From the NCBI GenBank assembly GCA_910576935.1, contig CAJTKG010000051.1:1-14418 (forward strand): 14,418 bases of DNA, in the 5' to 3' direction. Below the pieces are notes generated by a model. It made no database searches. It saw nothing but the letters and a program-made list of their open reading frames with translations, and was not told the DNA's origin. Shown here piece by piece: positions 14,252 to 14,418 of the stretch. The position numbers and the translations under genes are program-made. Positions within the stretch are counted from its first letter, which is position 1. Each line of letters opens with the position of its first letter. Origin of the DNA: an uncultured Muribaculaceae bacterium. GTDB taxonomy: Bacteria; Bacteroidota; Bacteroidia; Bacteroidales; Muribaculaceae.

Positions 14252-14314
14252 CATGCCTCTTGGCTGTATTTGTGTCGCTGCGTTGTCAGCGGTGCGACCA
14301 TATTCGGGCGAGTG

Positions 14315-14418
14315 TTTTTTTGTACCAACGATGTCAATGTACGTCTGACATCGGTTTGGTCGGTTTAGACGCGCGGGGATGTCTGCCGCTATCGTGGTCG
14401 TGGAGGGGGATCTATTTT
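14315..14418 (-). repeat. Right copy of terminal inverted repeat
   Basis: This is the reverse complement of 1-104 with two differences (14341 and 14325). The internal hairpin is preserved: cgatgtca at 14329-14336 and tgacatcg at 14346-14353, so the arms are unchanged while one of the two substitutions falls in the loop. It begins 63 bases after the gap terminator; the 14252-14314 segment between holds nothing I can identify. Confidence 0.95.

Noticed and set aside
13742..14254. A 170-codon open frame antisense to gap, in frame with an open stretch running through the right repeat to the window edge
   Set aside because: It lies opposite a highly conserved gene, has no recognisable domain, and the two differences between repeat copies both change the codon meaning in this frame, so there is no sign of coding constraint.
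1..14418. Mobile island or defence system bounded by the inverted repeats
   Set aside because: No integrase, transposase, toxin, phage or defence gene lies between the repeats; the contents are housekeeping genes in ordinary operons with no abrupt composition change.

Overview
The window looks like a piece of a Bacteroidota (probably Bacteroidales) chromosome. The reasons are the protein set (RNase H with a viroplasmin-like N-terminus, four-gene VOR-type 2-oxoacid:ferredoxin oxidoreductase, MsbA-like half-transporter, secreted C69 dipeptidase), the near absence of Shine-Dalgarno sequences, and candidate promoters with the Bacteroidota TTTG / TAnnTTTG architecture. A gut family such as Muribaculaceae would fit, but that is an impression and not shown by the sequence.

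Layout, left to right. 1-104 is one copy of an inverted repeat whose partner is 14315-14418, so the two ends of the window mirror each other. 211-244 is a terminator for the leftward vor operon. 265-2908 (minus) is that operon, transcribed ferredoxin, alpha, beta, gamma: an oxidoreductase that decarboxylates branched-chain (or related) 2-oxoacids to acyl-CoA and reduces ferredoxin. 3032-9915 (minus) is a second operon: an AddA/RecB-like helicase-nuclease starting at a TTG codon, a secreted C69 dipeptidase coupled to it by an ATGA overlap, and an MsbA-like ABC exporter 30 bases further on. 10063-12906 (minus) is a third tight operon: mscL, aroK (GTG start), a divergent alanine-dehydrogenase-family protein and RNase H. 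12907-13168 is a divergent promoter region. 13169-14179 (plus) is gap (glyceraldehyde-3-phosphate dehydrogenase), the only rightward gene, followed by a strong terminator.

The genes are mostly housekeeping: glycolysis (gap), anaerobic 2-oxoacid oxidation (vor), the shikimate pathway (aroK), osmotic safety (mscL), R-loop/RNA primer removal (RNase H), double-strand-break processing (AddA), envelope export and peptide hydrolysis. I see no phage, CRISPR, toxin-antitoxin, integrase or complete insertion sequence, and no clear new system. The least ordinary items are the terminal inverted repeat (a genomic repeat, and quite possibly the reason the contig ends here), an alanine-dehydrogenase relative with altered catalytic and NAD-binding positions, the AddA gene without AddB beside it, and small palindromes at two promoters. 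No gene-free stretch exceeds 300 bases; the three longest (1-264, 12907-13168, 14180-14418) hold the repeats, terminators and promoters listed.
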